Below are positions 5,388 to 6,586 of a stretch of 6,586 bases of DNA, piece after piece. The notes under the pieces are model-generated. The model saw only the letters and a program-made list of their open reading frames with translations, was not told where the DNA came from and made no database searches. Position 1 is the first letter of the stretch, and each line of letters opens with the position of its first letter. The translations under genes and the position numbers were made by a program. This DNA comes from Thermodesulfobacteriaceae bacterium (GTDB lineage: Bacteria > Desulfobacterota > Thermodesulfobacteria > Thermodesulfobacteriales > Thermodesulfobacteriaceae), in the NCBI GenBank assembly GCA_015494725.1, contig WGAR01000015.1, positions 1-6,586 of the forward strand, in the 5' to 3' direction.

Positions 5388-6486
5388 GCTTGCCTTCGAT
5401 AAACTCCAGGGTCATCTGACGGGCCTTCCAGTCGGGGTACTGCTCCGGTGGATGTTTCATGGTATAGGCGGAGATGGAAATCAGAGGCCCTCCGATCCCT
5501 CGATCTTTGGCCAGCTTGGCACAACGGATGGCATCCATGGCCGAACCCGCGGAATTGGGCGAATCCTCCACACTGAGCTTGAGTTCGATGTACATGGGCA
5601 CCCCACCGAAAAGCTCTCCCTCCAGTCGGATATAGGCGATCTTGTTGTCCTTGAGCCAGGGGACATAATCCGAGGGACCGATATGGATGTTGTCCGCCCC
5701 GATATCGTAGGGCAGGAGGCTGGAAACGGCTTCGGTTTTGGAGATCTTTTTGGTCTTGAGACGCTCCCGGGCCAGCATATTCAGAAAATCGGTATTCCCG
5801 CCGAAATTGAGCTGATAGGTACGCTTGATGGGCACTCCCCGATCGATCATAAGCTGGGCCAGGGTACGATGTACGATGGTGGCTCCCACCTGGCTCTTGA
5901 TATCGTCTCCCACCGCAGGAATCCCTTCTTTGGTGAAACGCTCTCCCCATTCCTTGTCCGAAACGATGAAGGTGGGCATGGCGTTCACAAAGGCCACCCC
6001 GGCCCGGAGGCAGGCCTCGGCATAAAAACGGGCCGCCTCCTCCGAACCCACGGGGACGTAATTGATGAGCACTTCGGCACCGGTATCCTTGAGCACCGCC
6101 ACCACGTCTTCAAGTTCGTCCTCTTTTTCCTCGGAAAGCACAAAGGTCTGCGCTTCGGGATAGTTGTTCATGTGCGAGGCACAGCCGTCCAGGGTCTTTC
6201 CCCGCCTGACGCGCACCCCTATGGCCGGCACGTCCCGGTAGAAGACCGTGGTGCAGTTAGGAGGAGAGAAAATGGCTTCGGCTACATCCTTTCCTACCTT
6301 GCGGGCGTCTATGTCCCAGGCGGCCACCACTTCCACATCCCAGGGATAGTATCCCCCGATTTCCGGAAACATCACCCCCTTTATAGCTTCCAGACCCTTT
6401 TCCTTGTAGTAATAGATCCCCTGAATCAGAGAACTGGCACAGTTTCCGACGCCCACAATAGCCAGCCTTACCTTTTTCTCCGCCAT
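5377..6486 (-). CDS. ino1: Inositol-3-phosphate synthase (myo-inositol-1-phosphate synthase)
   Basis: This 369-residue cytosolic enzyme converts glucose 6-phosphate to 1L-myo-inositol 1-phosphate through an NAD-dependent oxidation-aldol-reduction cycle. The length fits the short prokaryotic form found in actinobacteria, archaea and thermophiles. The N-terminal Rossmann fold carries GVGNCASSL (12-20). The catalytic and tetramer region carries VNAMPTF (167-173), GDDIKSQVGATI (193-204), NFGGNTDFLNM (228-238) and SVEDSPNSAG (305-314). In thermophiles the product often feeds di-myo-inositol phosphate, a heat/osmotic solute, or inositol lipids. The next enzymes (IPCT/DIPPS) are not in the window, so the fate here is open. 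ATG 6486 is preceded by a perfect AAGGAGG with 6-nt spacing. It is the first gene of the visible run. Confidence 0.95.
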   Translation of the reverse strand: MAEKKVRLAIVGVGNCASSLIQGIYYYKEKGLEAIKGVMFPEIGGYYPWDVEVVAAWDIDARKVGKDVAEAIFSPPNCTTVFYRDVPAIGVRVRRGKTLDGCASHMNNYPEAQTFVLSEEKEDELEDVVAVLKDTGAEVLINYVPVGSEEAARFYAEACLRAGVAFVNAMPTFIVSDKEWGERFTKEGIPAVGDDIKSQVGATIVHRTLAQLMIDRGVPIKRTYQLNFGGNTDFLNMLARERLKTKKISKTEAVSSLLPYDIGADNIHIGPSDYVPWLKDNKIAYIRLEGELFGGVPMYIELKLSVEDSPNSAGSAMDAIRCAKLAKDRGIGGPLISISAYTMKHPPEQYPDWKARQMTLEFIEGKRER

Positions 6487-6492
6487 GTCTCC

Positions 6493-6499
6493 CCTCCTT
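6493..6499 (-). promoter_or_regulatory. Ribosome binding site of the inositol-phosphate synthase gene
   Basis: The minus strand reads AAGGAGG, 6 nt before the ATG at 6486. The rest of the leader up to the window edge (to 6586) holds no clear gene, and I see no convincing promoter pair in it. Confidence 0.85.
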
Positions 6500-6586
6500 C
6501 TTCAAGATTTTGCCAGAACCAAACAGACCTCTACCTGCTTCAGAGACCCCTTCCCTAAAGCAAGATCGGGCCACTTCAACTATAAA

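Noticed and set aside
5452..6558. 368-codon plus-strand ORF
   Set aside because: It is fully antisense to inositol-phosphate synthase, has no recognisable motif, and reads as a composition shadow.
6487..6586. Possible promoter and upstream gene end in the leader of the inositol-phosphate synthase gene
   Set aside because: A TTGAAG is present near the edge but no -10 box lies at proper spacing. Two of the three minus-strand frames are closed, and the open one continues as a shadow of the synthase gene, so neither a promoter nor a gene end can be supported.

Overview
The window looks like an ordinary, tightly packed chromosomal segment of a GC-rich, probably thermophilic, anaerobic bacterium. 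The best guess is a Thermodesulfobacteriota or related 'deltaproteobacterial' lineage. That guess rests on the Re-citrate-synthase-like enzyme, the DapL-type lysine route, a bacterial inositol-phosphate synthase and a DUF4124-SLT lytic transglycosylase. No rRNA or other taxonomic marker is present, so the assignment is an inference. Every gene I can support lies on the minus strand. The long plus-strand ORFs are GC-bias shadows.

In the direction of transcription (right to left) the layout is as follows. A 100-nt leader with a perfect ribosome binding site precedes inositol-3-phosphate synthase (6486-5377). Two small overlapping ORFs follow (5387-5127 and 5173-4859). They read as the N- and C-terminal ends of one PD-(D/E)XK-nuclease-like family protein whose coiled-coil middle is missing. 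Next come LL-diaminopimelate aminotransferase dapL (4836-3673) and folK (3676-3164). The folK start appears to be a CTG that overlaps the dapL stop. A small membrane-anchored YHS-like zinc-finger protein (3145-2888) overlaps a periplasmic lytic transglycosylase (2918-2358). After the only sizeable gap within the run (74 nt, containing a 15-bp dyad and a consensus RBS) comes a 612-residue HMGL-like acyl-transferase, a Re-citrate / 2-isopropylmalate synthase relative with a C-terminal Cache/PDC sensor domain (2283-445). It overlaps a metallo-beta-lactamase-fold hydrolase that runs off the left edge (455-1).

Functionally this is a mixed housekeeping run. It covers inositol phosphate synthesis (in thermophiles often for di-myo-inositol-phosphate solutes or inositol lipids), lysine/peptidoglycan precursor synthesis, folate synthesis, cell-wall turnover, and a carbon-backbone condensing enzyme with a built-in ligand-sensing domain. 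Short gaps and overlaps suggest one or two operons, with a possible new transcription start in the 74-nt gap. The most unusual items are the Cache-fused condensing enzyme, the broken nuclease-like pair with a 9-bp tandem repeat at its junction, and the non-canonical folK start. I see no CRISPR array, mobile element, tRNA/rRNA or clear defence system.
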